DNA from: an uncultured Oscillospiraceae bacterium
GTDB taxonomy: Bacteria > Bacillota > Clostridia > Oscillospirales > Oscillospiraceae
NCBI GenBank assembly: GCA_900763965.1
Contig: CAAFMG010000138.1
Coordinates: 1 to 19,197, forward strand
DNA length: 19,197 bases
Reading direction: 5' to 3'
Under the pieces are notes generated by a model. It saw nothing but the letters and a program-made list of their open reading frames with translations. It made no database searches and was not told where the DNA came from. Below are positions 6,424 to 14,140 of this stretch, piece after piece (within the stretch, counting starts at the first letter, position 1; the number at the start of each line of letters is the position of its first letter). The position numbers were made by a program, and so were the translations under genes.

Positions 6424-6452
6424 ATTGTAACATATTGTTACACAGATGTCAA
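6424..6452 (-). promoter_or_regulatory. sigma-A promoter for the NlpC/P60 gene, with operator-like palindrome
   Basis: On the reverse strand TTGACA (6452-6447) and TACAAT (6429-6424) are exactly 17 bp apart, a near-perfect housekeeping promoter. The perfect palindrome TGTAACATATTGTTACA (6426-6442) fills most of the spacer and enters the -10. A protein bound there would block polymerase, so a repressor site is likely; the regulator is unknown. Confidence 0.75.
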
Positions 6453-6525
6453 GGTTTTGTTCGGAATTTCTGGGATAATAAGGTTTACATAACGGTTTAT
6501 GGGCGAAATTTATGGGAAAATCAGG

Positions 6526-6568
6526 AAAAAACCGCCATCCATTCCCGGGATTGGGGATGGATGGCGGT
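6526..6568 (-). terminator. terminator of the sigma/anti-sigma operon
   Basis: CCGCCATCCAT (6532-6542) pairs with ATGGATGGCGG (6557-6567), and the stem extends inward through a G-T pair. On the reverse strand it is followed by TTTTTTCC. It lies 13 bp after the stop of the sigma-factor partner gene and separates that operon from the NlpC/P60 promoter. Confidence 0.88.
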
Positions 6569-6581
6569 GGCAAAACAGGTG

Positions 6582-8075
6582 CTACGGTTCTGAGAATTCT
6601 GATAAGGGATGGGTTTCCAACTGGATGGGGGTGTAGGAATTCAGAATGGCTTGGGCCTCGTTCTCGGTGATCTGCGTGTCGAATTCTGCGTAATGCTCCG
6701 TAGAGGAGGTACGCCACCAATTTCCCTCTGCATCCTTTTTCAGCCGGACAATGCTTCGCTCCTTGAGATTGGAGAAAACCGGGTCATCGTTGTTTGCAAA
6801 GCGGAAAATATGATACCAGTAGTCTCTAAGGGCGTTTGGTTCGTCCCCTGGCCAGTCAATGAAAACGTGATCTTCGTATGGCAGCAGATGGTAGCTTTTT
6901 CCTTCGTCTGTGATGCCATCCTTCATGCCTACGATGCTTGCAATATAACCGTTGTGGAGGATCAGCAGCTCTTGTGTTCCGTTTCCGTCTGCGTCATAGA
7001 ATGCGTATGTCACCTCAGGCGGCGTATATTCAGGGTTTTCGGCATACCAGCTTTTTTCGAACTCGGCAGCACGGATCAGATCCTGCACATATTCGGTGTA
7101 GGTAGGACGCCGACAGATGTTGGGGTCACCTTGCATGTTGCTGATTTCCTCGTTGGAAGCCTGCTCCCGTGCATCCGCTGCGGCAGGGTCAGGGGCGTGG
7201 GGGCGGATGGTAAAGTCAAAACATTCAGCGATCTGCTCCAACGTGACATTTCCGGCGGGGGTGATGTCTATGGTCACAAAACAGGATTCCCGGTCTGCCA
7301 GAATCATACTGCTCCATTCCGATTCCAGGAACAAAAGGGGGATCCCATCGGTGGTGGTGTAGTTCCTCTGGGTGGTGGTATCGGAATTCAAATAGCCGAA
7401 CACGTCATAGAAAACATCCTTCCCGATACATTGGTAGAAGATGGATGCCTCCTGACCGGCCAGGGACAAAGTGCCGTATATATTGAAGGAGCCGCCGGGG
7501 AAGTAACGCCCTGCGGGAATGGAAAGGGCGGCGGGGCTGTCGGCTTTCAGCAGGTTGTCCACCCCCAGCAGGGGAAGAAACTGATTGCAGTCGATCTGTT
7601 CATGCCAAGGCTTGCCAATGATGGCAAGATCATATTTGGCGCAGATCTCTTCCAGTTTGTCTGCCATGGTCTGATCCTGTAGGCTATAGGCCCAGTAGAT
7701 CGGGTCGCTGTCCCAATATTCGCCGCCGGAGCGGGTGTAGCTCTGGGTAAAGGCAAGCCATTCCTGACTGGCCTGATAGTTGGGGGTTCCCTTCACCCCT
7801 TGCAGAGAGAATACGGTCAATTCCGTCTGTCCGGGGGTTTGGCTATCTTGGGCAGTTTCCGGGGAAAGGGGGACGTTTTGGGTTCCGATGGTCAGCTGCC
7901 CCAGGTGGAGCAGGTAGGCAATGCCGCATCCGGCCAGCAGCAGAGCCAGCAGGCAGATCACGGCAACCAGCAGGGAATAGCGGGGCTTGGGGGCAGGGGC
8001 TTTCTGTGTCTCCATGTCCACCAGCCACTGAGAATCAATGTTGCTGATGTTCTTCAAAAGCTGTAACGATGTCAT
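6582..8075 (-). CDS. membrane-anchored partner (putative anti-sigma factor) of the ECF sigma factor
   Basis: A 497-residue protein with a short cytoplasmic N-terminus (1-32), one membrane segment (about 34-56) and a large outer domain with no family I can name. The start overlaps the sigma-factor stop by 4 bp (ATGA), and AAAGGAGGG lies inside the sigma gene, so the two are translationally coupled. This arrangement and topology are those of an ECF anti-sigma factor, though the inner part is very short for a classical sigma-binding domain. Residues 361-372 read like an EF-hand loop (DADGNGTQELLI), common in clostridial surface proteins that bind calcium. Two repeated DxTP/LEQI-type segments in the outer part may be related. 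Role inferred: sense an envelope signal and release the sigma factor. Confidence 0.7.
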   Translation of the reverse strand: MTSLQLLKNISNIDSQWLVDMETQKAPAPKPRYSLLVAVICLLALLLAGCGIAYLLHLGQLTIGTQNVPLSPETAQDSQTPGQTELTVFSLQGVKGTPNYQASQEWLAFTQSYTRSGGEYWDSDPIYWAYSLQDQTMADKLEEICAKYDLAIIGKPWHEQIDCNQFLPLLGVDNLLKADSPAALSIPAGRYFPGGSFNIYGTLSLAGQEASIFYQCIGKDVFYDVFGYLNSDTTTQRNYTTTDGIPLLFLESEWSSMILADRESCFVTIDITPAGNVTLEQIAECFDFTIRPHAPDPAAADAREQASNEEISNMQGDPNICRRPTYTEYVQDLIRAAEFEKSWYAENPEYTPPEVTYAFYDADGNGTQELLILHNGYIASIVGMKDGITDEGKSYHLLPYEDHVFIDWPGDEPNALRDYWYHIFRFANNDDPVFSNLKERSIVRLKKDAEGNWWRTSSTEHYAEFDTQITENEAQAILNSYTPIQLETHPLSEFSEP

Positions 8076-8629
8076 TGTAAGCCCTCCTTTTTCAGCATGG
8101 ATGCCAGGGTTTTGCGGGTTCGCTGCAAAATGTACTTGACTTGATTGGCGGACAGCCCGGTTTTTTGGGTGATCTCCTGCTGGGTGTTGGCGTAGTAGTA
8201 GCGAAGCAGAAATACGGTGCGATCCCGTTCCGGGAGCTTTCCCAGAAATGCGTTCAGGGCGGCGGAAAGCTCCCGGCGCAGAACCTCCGTCTCCGGGCTC
8301 TGCCCACCGGATACGCAGTCTGCCAGCTCGTCCAGAAGCAGCTGGGTTTCTCCGCTGCCCCGCTTCCCGGCAGTATTCTTCCGCCAGCGGTCAATGGAGA
8401 GGTTGCGGGTGAGCTTGCCCAGAAAGACCGACAGCCGGGCTGGTCTGCGGGGCGGGATCAGTGTCCAGGCGCTGAAGTAGGTATCACTGACACTTTCCTC
8501 AGCGTCGGCAGGGTTGGATAAAATGTGGCTGGCAATGTAAAAGCAGTAGTTTCCGTATTTGCGATCCGTTTCGGCAATGGCCTGCTCCGAGCGGGCGAAA
8601 TACAGATCCAGAATTTCTTTGTCATCCAT
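8072..8629 (-). CDS. ECF-type RNA polymerase sigma factor
   Basis: A 185-residue sigma-70 protein with only regions 2 and 4, the mark of the extracytoplasmic-function group. Region 2 covers about residues 10-82 (DAEESVSDTYFSAW, then LGKLTRNLSIDRWRK, which melts and reads the -10). Region 4 covers about 128-178 (LPERDRTVFLLRYYY, then a helix-turn-helix around QQEITQKTGLSANQVKYIL, reading the -35). AAAGGAGG is about 7 nt before the ATG at 8629. It is the first gene of a two-gene operon with the membrane protein downstream, which probably holds it inactive until a surface signal comes. The flanking genes on both sides are NlpC/P60 hydrolases, which are plausible but unproven regulon members. Confidence 0.93.
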   Translation of the reverse strand: MDDKEILDLYFARSEQAIAETDRKYGNYCFYIASHILSNPADAEESVSDTYFSAWTLIPPRRPARLSVFLGKLTRNLSIDRWRKNTAGKRGSGETQLLLDELADCVSGGQSPETEVLRRELSAALNAFLGKLPERDRTVFLLRYYYANTQQEITQKTGLSANQVKYILQRTRKTLASMLKKEGLQ

Positions 8630-8660
8630 GTGTCTGCCTCCTTTTTGGTTTCTTCACCCC

Positions 8661-8729
8661 TATACACGCAGAAAAAAGAAAAACGGAAAAAGTTTTTTTC
8701 AGAATATCATATTTTCCAGGAAAAGACAA
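8661..8729 (-). promoter_or_regulatory. candidate promoter region of the sigma-factor operon
   Basis: On the reverse strand TTGTCT (8729-8724) and TATTCT (8706-8701) are 17 bp apart, a weak sigma-A match. Further downstream is a long pyrimidine tract ending in CGTGTATA (8668-8661), preceded by AAAAAACTT. A 'CGT' -10 is typical of ECF promoters, so self-activation is possible. However, the spacing from AAC to CGT (23 nt) is too long for the standard ECF pattern. Confidence 0.35.
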
Positions 8730-8769
8730 ACAGCTGTCAGAAAAGCAAAGGAAAAGGCTGTATTATGGC

Positions 8770-8802
8770 AAAAAAATTCCGGCATCCAACGGATGCCGGA
8801 AT
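8770..8802 (-). terminator. terminator of the second NlpC/P60 gene
   Basis: ATTCCGGCATCC (8776-8787) pairs perfectly with GGATGCCGGAAT (8791-8802) over a 3-nt loop. On the reverse strand it runs into seven T residues. It closes the leftward operon that ends at 8826. Confidence 0.92.
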
Positions 8803-8825
8803 CATTGATCAAAGCGCATGGGGAA

Positions 8826-9818
8826 TCATGCAATGCGGCGGGCGCCGCAGAAGTGGTCAGACCAGTAGCCACTGAGACTGCCGTAGCCTACGGTGGTGCC
8901 GGTTTTCTGAGCGTGGAGGAACTGATTCCCTCCGGAGTAGATGCCCACATGGGTCACGCCGCTGCCGTTGGTGCCTTCAAAGAACACCAGATCTCCCGGT
9001 TGAAGCTCACTGCGGTCTACATTGTATCCCATGCCGTACTGGGCAGATGCCGTGCGGGCGGAGGGATAGCCCATCTGGGTCAGAACGTAGTACACAAGCC
9101 CGGAACAGTCAAAGCCATCCGGGGATGCACCGCCGTAGACATAGGGAATGCCAAGGCATTTTTGTGCCTGGGCCAGAAAGGCAGCGCCGGTGATGGGACC
9201 GGTAAAGCCGCTTCCGATGGAAAGCACTGCAATCTCCGGCTCGGTTTCCGTGTAGGTCAGGGGGGCGAAGGCCTCGCTCCGGCGGAAAAACTGGGGCTCG
9301 TGTTCCGAACCCTTGTTTTCGTAGGGGATTTCCGTCAGATCCAGCAGGTCGCTTCGGACAAAGCAGGTGGCGTTGTCCTTGAGCACCTGATACCAGCCGT
9401 CCTGAAAGCCTACGATGTAAAAGCTGTCTTCCTTTTCGCTGAATTCCAGAATAGAGTAGCGCATACCGGGGCCGGAGCGCAGACTGACCTCGTGACCGTT
9501 GATACGGCCATAGCCCAGCTCTGCATTGCGCTGAGGCCCGGCATCCAGGCAGTCGGAGCGCATATAGCCCTCCTGCAAATTAAAAATGACCCGATACCAG
9601 TCCTTTTCCTGGCGCAGAATCACCACACAGTCCCCGCAGTAAGCCGTGTCCAGCACATCCGACTGGTTGGAAGCCTTGCTGTAAAGACGCAGCTGAGAGG
9701 TGATGACAAAGCCGATTCCCCCGGCGATCTTACCTCGGGCGGATGCTCTCAGACCCAGACCGGGAAGCAGCAGTGTCAGTGCAAGAAAAAGGCTGATGAT
9801 CTTTCTGGAAAATCTCAT
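8826..9818 (-). CDS. secreted NlpC/P60 cell-wall hydrolase with two SH3 domains (paralogue B)
   Basis: A 330-residue protein collinear with the hydrolase at 5145-6140. It has a signal peptide (residues 1-27, MRFSRK plus hydrophobic core), SH3 domains at about 34-92 and 103-160, a shorter and more acidic linker, and an NlpC/P60 domain from about 212. Cys238, His290 and His302 (next to AQK instead of APN) fall at the same residue numbers as in paralogue A, so the two come from one duplication. AGAGG about 9 nt before the ATG at 9818 decides the start; the frame stays open to 9923 but then overlaps the preceding gene. Expected role: peptidoglycan stem-peptide cleavage outside the membrane. It lies 31 bp after the 96-residue gene and is probably transcribed with it. 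Confidence 0.94.
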   Translation of the reverse strand: MRFSRKIISLFLALTLLLPGLGLRASARGKIAGGIGFVITSQLRLYSKASNQSDVLDTAYCGDCVVILRQEKDWYRVIFNLQEGYMRSDCLDAGPQRNAELGYGRINGHEVSLRSGPGMRYSILEFSEKEDSFYIVGFQDGWYQVLKDNATCFVRSDLLDLTEIPYENKGSEHEPQFFRRSEAFAPLTYTETEPEIAVLSIGSGFTGPITGAAFLAQAQKCLGIPYVYGGASPDGFDCSGLVYYVLTQMGYPSARTASAQYGMGYNVDRSELQPGDLVFFEGTNGSGVTHVGIYSGGNQFLHAQKTGTTVGYGSLSGYWSDHFCGARRIA

Positions 9819-9849
9819 AGGAAACCTCTGTCTCTTGTCTCTGGGCAGG

Positions 9850-10140
9850 TTATTTTCCTGCCAGTGCCCGCTCCAGCCAAACGCTGCCAACATCCAGGGC
9901 AGTGTAGAAGCCGTCCTTTTCACTTCTCTTTACGATACGATCCCGGCTTCTGGCAGCGGGGTCGGTCAGCTGCAACTGTACGGAGACACGGGTGGCAACA
10001 TCCATATCACCCACTTTTTTGGTCTCCAGGATCTGAAGCATGACAATGTGGCTGTCCGACATGGAGCCGTAATACACCAGATTGTCCTTGCGCATAAGGG
10101 GTCGGCCCTTGTACATCAAAACTGCATTTTCTTCAGCCAT
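9850..10140 (-). CDS. conserved small protein of unknown function (96 aa)
   Basis: A soluble 96-residue protein without signal peptide, membrane segment or Cys pairs. It looks like one alpha/beta domain: two short strands (VLMYKGRPLMRKDNLVYYG), a longer strand region (HIVMLQILETKKV, then TRVSVQLQLTD), and a C-terminal helix (VGSVWLERALAG). I believe that similar proteins occur widely in Oscillospiraceae, but I know of no function. AGGAGG lies 8 nt before the ATG. It sits between ireB (77 bp upstream, with a hairpin between) and the second NlpC/P60 hydrolase (31 bp downstream), so a link to cell-wall growth control is possible by position only. Confidence 0.8.
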   Translation of the reverse strand: MAEENAVLMYKGRPLMRKDNLVYYGSMSDSHIVMLQILETKKVGDMDVATRVSVQLQLTDPAARSRDRIVKRSEKDGFYTALDVGSVWLERALAGK

Positions 10141-10177
10141 TGAAAAAACCTCCTGAAAATAGAAATCGAGTTTGAAT

Positions 10178-10207
10178 AAGAGGCTTTTGCGATGGCAAAA
10201 GCCTCTT
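10178..10207. terminator. hairpin between ireB and the 96-aa gene
   Basis: AAGAGGCTTTTGC (10178-10190) pairs perfectly with GCAAAAGCCTCTT (10195-10207) over a GATG loop. The T tract on the reverse strand is poor (TTATTC), so it may end only part of the ireB message and let the rest read into the next two genes. I see no clear promoter between it and the 96-residue gene. Confidence 0.7.
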
Positions 10208-10217
10208 TTCGGATGGA

Positions 10218-10472
10218 TTATTCGTTTACGAACAGATACTCCCGAACCAGTACCTGCATCAGCTCATCACGGTCAATCTTGCAGATCATGCTGCGGGCAT
10301 TGTTGTAATTGGTGATGTAGGTGGGATCCTCGGTCAGCAGATAGCCGACGATCTGATTGACAGGATTGTATCCCTTTTCGGTCAGGGCTTCATACACACT
10401 CCGGAGTATGCGCCGCATACTTTCCTTATCATCACTGGGTACTGTGAATTTTACTGTGCTCTGTTCCGTCAT
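10218..10472 (-). CDS. ireB: IreB-family regulatory phosphoprotein (UPF0297)
   Basis: An 84-residue protein matching the IreB family (UPF0297) over its whole length. Visible family features are the central YEALTEKGYNPVNQIVGYLLTEDPTYITNYNNARSMI and the C-terminal RDELMQVLVREYL. In Enterococcus IreB is phosphorylated on N-terminal Thr residues by the PASTA kinase IreK and acts in cephalosporin tolerance and cell-wall homeostasis. Here Thr2, Thr6 and Thr10 are candidate sites. AAGGAGG precedes the ATG, and a strong promoter is at 10504-10532. In many Firmicutes the gene sits with alaS, ruvX and a DUF1292 gene; here it stands between pheT and a 96-residue protein, upstream of a wall hydrolase. 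Confidence 0.95.
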   Translation of the reverse strand: MTEQSTVKFTVPSDDKESMRRILRSVYEALTEKGYNPVNQIVGYLLTEDPTYITNYNNARSMICKIDRDELMQVLVREYLFVNE

Positions 10473-10503
10473 GGTTTCAGCCTCCTTATAGAATAATACT
10501 GTT

Positions 10504-10532
10504 ATTATAGCCTAATTTTCAAGTGGTGTAAA
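10504..10532 (-). promoter_or_regulatory. sigma-A promoter of ireB
   Basis: On the reverse strand TTTACA (10532-10527) and a perfect TATAAT (10509-10504) are 17 bp apart, 32 bp before the ATG. It is one of the best promoter matches in the window. No terminator hairpin is visible after pheT (stop at 10562), so read-through from pheST is also possible. Confidence 0.85.
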
Positions 10533-10561
10533 GTACCAAAAGGAAAATAATTGACAAAACC

Positions 10562-12949
10562 TTAGCGCAGGCTTGCGTTCAGCTTCTCCTTCAGACTTGC
10601 CAGCACCTTGGTGACCACGGCCTCGGAGTCGGTATCCGTCAGGGTGCGGTCATCGGCCCGCAGTTCCAGGGAGAAGGCCATGCTCTTCTTGCCCTCGGGA
10701 ACGCCGGTACCCCGGTAGATATCGAACAGGCGGATATCCCGCAGCAGCTTTCCGGCAGCGGCGGCGATGACCTCCTCAGCCTGAGCCACGGTGATCTCCT
10801 CGCCGCAGACCAGAGCCAGGTCACGGGTGACGGTGGGATACTTGGGCAGGGGGGTGTAGGTGGCGGCAGGCAGCTGCAGAGCCAGCAGCTTGGTGAAGTT
10901 GATCTCGGCGCAGTAGACATCGGCGTCAATGCCGTAGTTCTTGGCCACCAGAGGATGCACCTGACCCATCACGCCCACTTCCACACCGCCGACGCTGACA
11001 GCGGCGCAGCGGCCGGGGTGGTAGCTGGGGTTGGTCTTCAGGGCGGTGTAGCTGGCCTTTTGCAGCCGCAGACCGGCAAAGATGACTTCCAGCTGGCCCT
11101 TCAGATGGAAGAAGCTCATGCCGTCGCCGTAGGCACCCAGCATCAGCATCTTGGGTTCCTCTGGCAGCACCTGGCCTTCCACAGGCAGGTAGACCTTTGC
11201 CAGCTCGTACAGCATCACATCCCGGTTGTGGTAGGCATTGTTCCGGCCCAGGATCTCCAGCATGGAGGGCAGGACGATGGTGCGCATGATGGAGGTATCC
11301 TCGCCCAGAGGGTTCTGGATCCGCAGAGTCTTGCGCAGGGGAGAATCGGCACTCAGGCGGATCTGGTCAAAGGCAGCGGGAGAGATGAAGGAGTAGGTGA
11401 TGATCTCATCATAGCCCAGACCCCGGCACAGCTGACCGGCCTTGGCTTCCAGCTTCATTTCCTCGCTGTAGCCGCCCTGAGTGGAGGTCTTGAAAGCGGT
11501 GGTGGGGATCTCGTTGTAGCCGTAGGCGCGGCCCACTTCCTCGGCAATGTCTGCCATCCGGATCAGGTCGGGACGGAAGGAGGGAACCAGAATGGTGTTG
11601 CCCTCCACGGGGATCTCCAGCCGGTTCAGGTAGCGGATCATGTCCTCCTGGGAGATATCCGTGCCCAGCAGGCGGTTGATCTTGTCAGCCTCCAGAGGCA
11701 GGGTGCGCTCCTCGGGGACGTAGTTGATGATATCAATGGTGCCGCCCAGCACATCGCCAGCATTCAGCATTTCCACCAGCTCACAGGCCCGCTGAACGGC
11801 GGGGATGGTCAGCATGGGATCCAGGCTCTTTTCAAACTTGCCGGAAGCCTCGGTACGCATACCCAGAGCCAGAGCGCTCTGACGGATGGAGGTTCCGTTG
11901 AAGTTGGCGGATTCAAAGACCACCATGGTGGTGTCGTCCTGAATTTCGGAGTTCTCGCCGCCCATGATACCGGCAAGGCCGATGGGTCGGTTTTCGTCGG
12001 CAATGACCAGCATACCGGGCTTCAGACTGCGGACGGTGCCGTCCAGGGTGGTCAGGGATTCGCCCTCCTGAGCTTCCCGGACGATGATCTTCTTGTCGGT
12101 GATGTAGCGGTAGTCAAAGGCGTGCATGGGCTGGCCGTACTCCAGCATGACATAGTTGGTGATATCCACAATGTTGTTGATGGGACGAACACCGTTGGCA
12201 CGCAGGCGCTGCCGCAGCCACTTGGGGGAGGGGCCGACCTTCACATTGGCCACCATCCGGGCGGTGTAGCGGTTGCACAGATTTTCCGCGGGAACTTCCA
12301 CATCCAGATAGTCATAGATGTCCCCGGCATCGCTGCCATGAACCACAGGTTCGTGGTGGCGCATAGGCTGATCGAAGGCAGCGGCGGCCTCTCTGGCCAG
12401 ACCGATGATGGAGTAGCAGTCGGGACGGTTGTTGGTGATCTCAAAGTCCACCACGGTGTCATCGTTGCCAATGACCTCATTGATGTCCTGACCCACATGG
12501 CAGTCTTCGTCGTTCAGAATCCAGATGCCGTCAGCGTAGACACCGGGCAGATCGTTCTGGCTAAGACCCAGCTCGGCAAAGGAGCAGAGCATACCGTTGG
12601 AGGGAACCCCCCGGAGCTTGCCCTTGGTGATGTGGATGCCGCCGGGCAGGTAGGAGTTGTGCAGCGCGGCGGGAACCAGATCTCCTTCATGGACATTCTG
12701 TGCGCCGGTGACGATCTGAACAGGGGCTTCCTGTCCCACATCCACCTGGCAGACCCACATGTGGTCGGAGTTCTCGTGGCGGACGATGGAAACCACCTTG
12801 CCAACCACAATATTCTTGATCTCGGCATCCATCCGCTCATAGGTCTCTACCTTCTGACCAAAGACGGTGAGCTTTTCCACAAATTCCTTGTCAGAGACCT
12901 GGGACAGATCCACAAATTCTTCATTCAGCCATTTTCTGTTGAGTTTCAT
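10562..12949 (-). CDS. pheT: phenylalanine-tRNA ligase beta subunit
   Basis: A 795-residue protein, the normal length for the bacterial beta chain of PheRS, which forms an alpha2-beta2 enzyme charging tRNA-Phe in the cytoplasm. Domains in order: the N-terminal part MKLNRKWLNEEFVDLS; an EMAP-type tRNA-binding OB fold (about 40-150, VVGKVVSIVRHENSDHMWVC); the B3/4 editing domain (about 210-385); the B5 domain (about 405-475, VPSFRPDLIRMADIAEEVGRAYGYNEIP at its end); a core synthetase-like domain; and the C-terminal FDX-ACB anticodon-binding domain (about 700-795, YPTVTRDLALVC). AAGGAGG is 8 nt before the ATG. pheS lies 13 bp upstream, and both share the T-box leader. Confidence 0.98.
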   Translation of the reverse strand: MKLNRKWLNEEFVDLSQVSDKEFVEKLTVFGQKVETYERMDAEIKNIVVGKVVSIVRHENSDHMWVCQVDVGQEAPVQIVTGAQNVHEGDLVPAALHNSYLPGGIHITKGKLRGVPSNGMLCSFAELGLSQNDLPGVYADGIWILNDEDCHVGQDINEVIGNDDTVVDFEITNNRPDCYSIIGLAREAAAAFDQPMRHHEPVVHGSDAGDIYDYLDVEVPAENLCNRYTARMVANVKVGPSPKWLRQRLRANGVRPINNIVDITNYVMLEYGQPMHAFDYRYITDKKIIVREAQEGESLTTLDGTVRSLKPGMLVIADENRPIGLAGIMGGENSEIQDDTTMVVFESANFNGTSIRQSALALGMRTEASGKFEKSLDPMLTIPAVQRACELVEMLNAGDVLGGTIDIINYVPEERTLPLEADKINRLLGTDISQEDMIRYLNRLEIPVEGNTILVPSFRPDLIRMADIAEEVGRAYGYNEIPTTAFKTSTQGGYSEEMKLEAKAGQLCRGLGYDEIITYSFISPAAFDQIRLSADSPLRKTLRIQNPLGEDTSIMRTIVLPSMLEILGRNNAYHNRDVMLYELAKVYLPVEGQVLPEEPKMLMLGAYGDGMSFFHLKGQLEVIFAGLRLQKASYTALKTNPSYHPGRCAAVSVGGVEVGVMGQVHPLVAKNYGIDADVYCAEINFTKLLALQLPAATYTPLPKYPTVTRDLALVCGEEITVAQAEEVIAAAAGKLLRDIRLFDIYRGTGVPEGKKSMAFSLELRADDRTLTDTDSEAVVTKVLASLKEKLNASLR

Positions 12950-12962
12950 ACGGCAATCCTCC

Positions 12963-14006
12963 TTAGAACTGGTTCAGGAACCGCACGTCGTTGTCAAAAA
13001 TCAGACGCAGGTCGTTGATCTTCATACGGCCCATGGCCATACGCTCCAGGCCCATGCCGAAGGCAAAGCCGGAGTACTTTTCCGGGTCAATGCCGCAGTT
13101 TTCCAGGACAGTGGGGTGAACCATACCGGCACCCAGCAGCTCGATCCAGCCCTCGCCGTGGCAGGTGGAGCAGACCTGGCCGTTGATTTCGCCGGTGCCG
13201 TGGCACTTGTGGCACTGCATATCCATTTCGCAGCTGGGCTCGGTGAAGGGGAAGTGATGGGGGCGGAACCGCATCACGGCATCTTCACCATAGATCTTCT
13301 GCATGATGGTGGTCAGTGCGCCCTTCAGGTCGCCCATGGTGATGTTCTCATCCACCACCAGACCCTCGATCTGATGGAACATGGGGGAGTGGGTGGCATC
13401 GGCTTCGTCCTTACGGAACACCCGGCCGGGAGCCAGCATACACAGAGGGGGCTTGTGGTTTTCCATGTAGCGGATCTGCATGGGGCTGGTCTGGGTACGC
13501 AGCAGAACGGTGTCGTCATCGTTGAAGTAGAAGGTGTCGGAACGATCCCGGGAGGGGTGACCCTCTTCGATGTTCAGACGGGTGAAGTTGTAGTCTGCCA
13601 GCTCCACCTCGGGGCCGTCTACCACTTGATAGCCCAGACCCACAAAGATATCCTTGATGGTTTGCAGCACCTGGTTCATGGGGTGCTGATGGCCCAGGGT
13701 CACTTCCTCCCCGGGAATGGTGACGTCAATGGCCTCGGCAGCCAGCTTGGCCTCCAGAACGGCGGTGTGGATCTCGTCCTTCCGCTCCTCCAGCTTGGCC
13801 TCGATCTCGGCGCGGACGGTGTTGGCCAGCTGACCCATCACAGGGCGCTCCTCGGCAGACAGCTTGCCCATCTGCTTCAGCACGGCGGTCAACTCGCCCT
13901 TTTTGCCCAGCAGCTTGACCCGGAGTTCTTCCAGGTGGGCAGGGGTGGTGGCAGCATCCAAGGCTGTCAGAGCGTTTTGTTTGATCAGCTCCAGTTGTTC
14001 TTTCAT
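12963..14006 (-). CDS. pheS: phenylalanine-tRNA ligase alpha subunit
   Basis: A 347-residue catalytic chain of PheRS. An N-terminal coiled coil (about 1-90) binds tRNA; the class II core follows, with motif 2 around 190-213 (CMLAPGRVFRKDEADATHSPMFHQIEG) and motif 3 near 313-330 (GFAFGMGLERMAM). The Cys-rich insert before the LGAGMVHP segment is larger than usual: Cys265-x2-Cys268 in CHGTG and Cys279-x2-Cys282 in CHGEG, a DnaJ-like zinc pair. Many Firmicutes have a shorter four-Cys knuckle there. GGAGG is 7 nt before the ATG. It is the first gene of the pheST operon, under T-box control. Confidence 0.98.
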   Translation of the reverse strand: MKEQLELIKQNALTALDAATTPAHLEELRVKLLGKKGELTAVLKQMGKLSAEERPVMGQLANTVRAEIEAKLEERKDEIHTAVLEAKLAAEAIDVTIPGEEVTLGHQHPMNQVLQTIKDIFVGLGYQVVDGPEVELADYNFTRLNIEEGHPSRDRSDTFYFNDDDTVLLRTQTSPMQIRYMENHKPPLCMLAPGRVFRKDEADATHSPMFHQIEGLVVDENITMGDLKGALTTIMQKIYGEDAVMRFRPHHFPFTEPSCEMDMQCHKCHGTGEINGQVCSTCHGEGWIELLGAGMVHPTVLENCGIDPEKYSGFAFGMGLERMAMGRMKINDLRLIFDNDVRFLNQF

Positions 14007-14099
14007 TGTTTTTCCTCCTAAGCCGGGATGAACCGGCAGCTAATACAGATGTTTTCTTCCGGAATTGGGAAAAAACGGTGCTTTTGGGGGTGCATGGGT

Positions 14100-14140
14100 A
14101 AAAAAATAGCCCATCGACCCGATCCATCGGGACGAAAGGC
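14100..14140 (-). terminator. T-box-controlled terminator in front of pheS
   Basis: On the reverse strand CCCGAT-GG-ATCGGG forms the top of the stem, extended by GCC/GGC pairs at its base and followed by seven T residues (14106-14100). It lies just after the T-box sequence, so the antiterminator and this terminator compete for overlapping bases. Confidence 0.88.

Noticed and set aside
9819..9923. Longer start for the second NlpC/P60 gene
   Set aside because: It would overlap the preceding 96-residue gene and bury the signal peptide; AGAGG supports 9818.
10955..13018. Very long rightward frame opposite pheT
   Set aside because: It is a mirror of the GC-rich codon pattern of pheT; no ribosome site and no recognisable domain.
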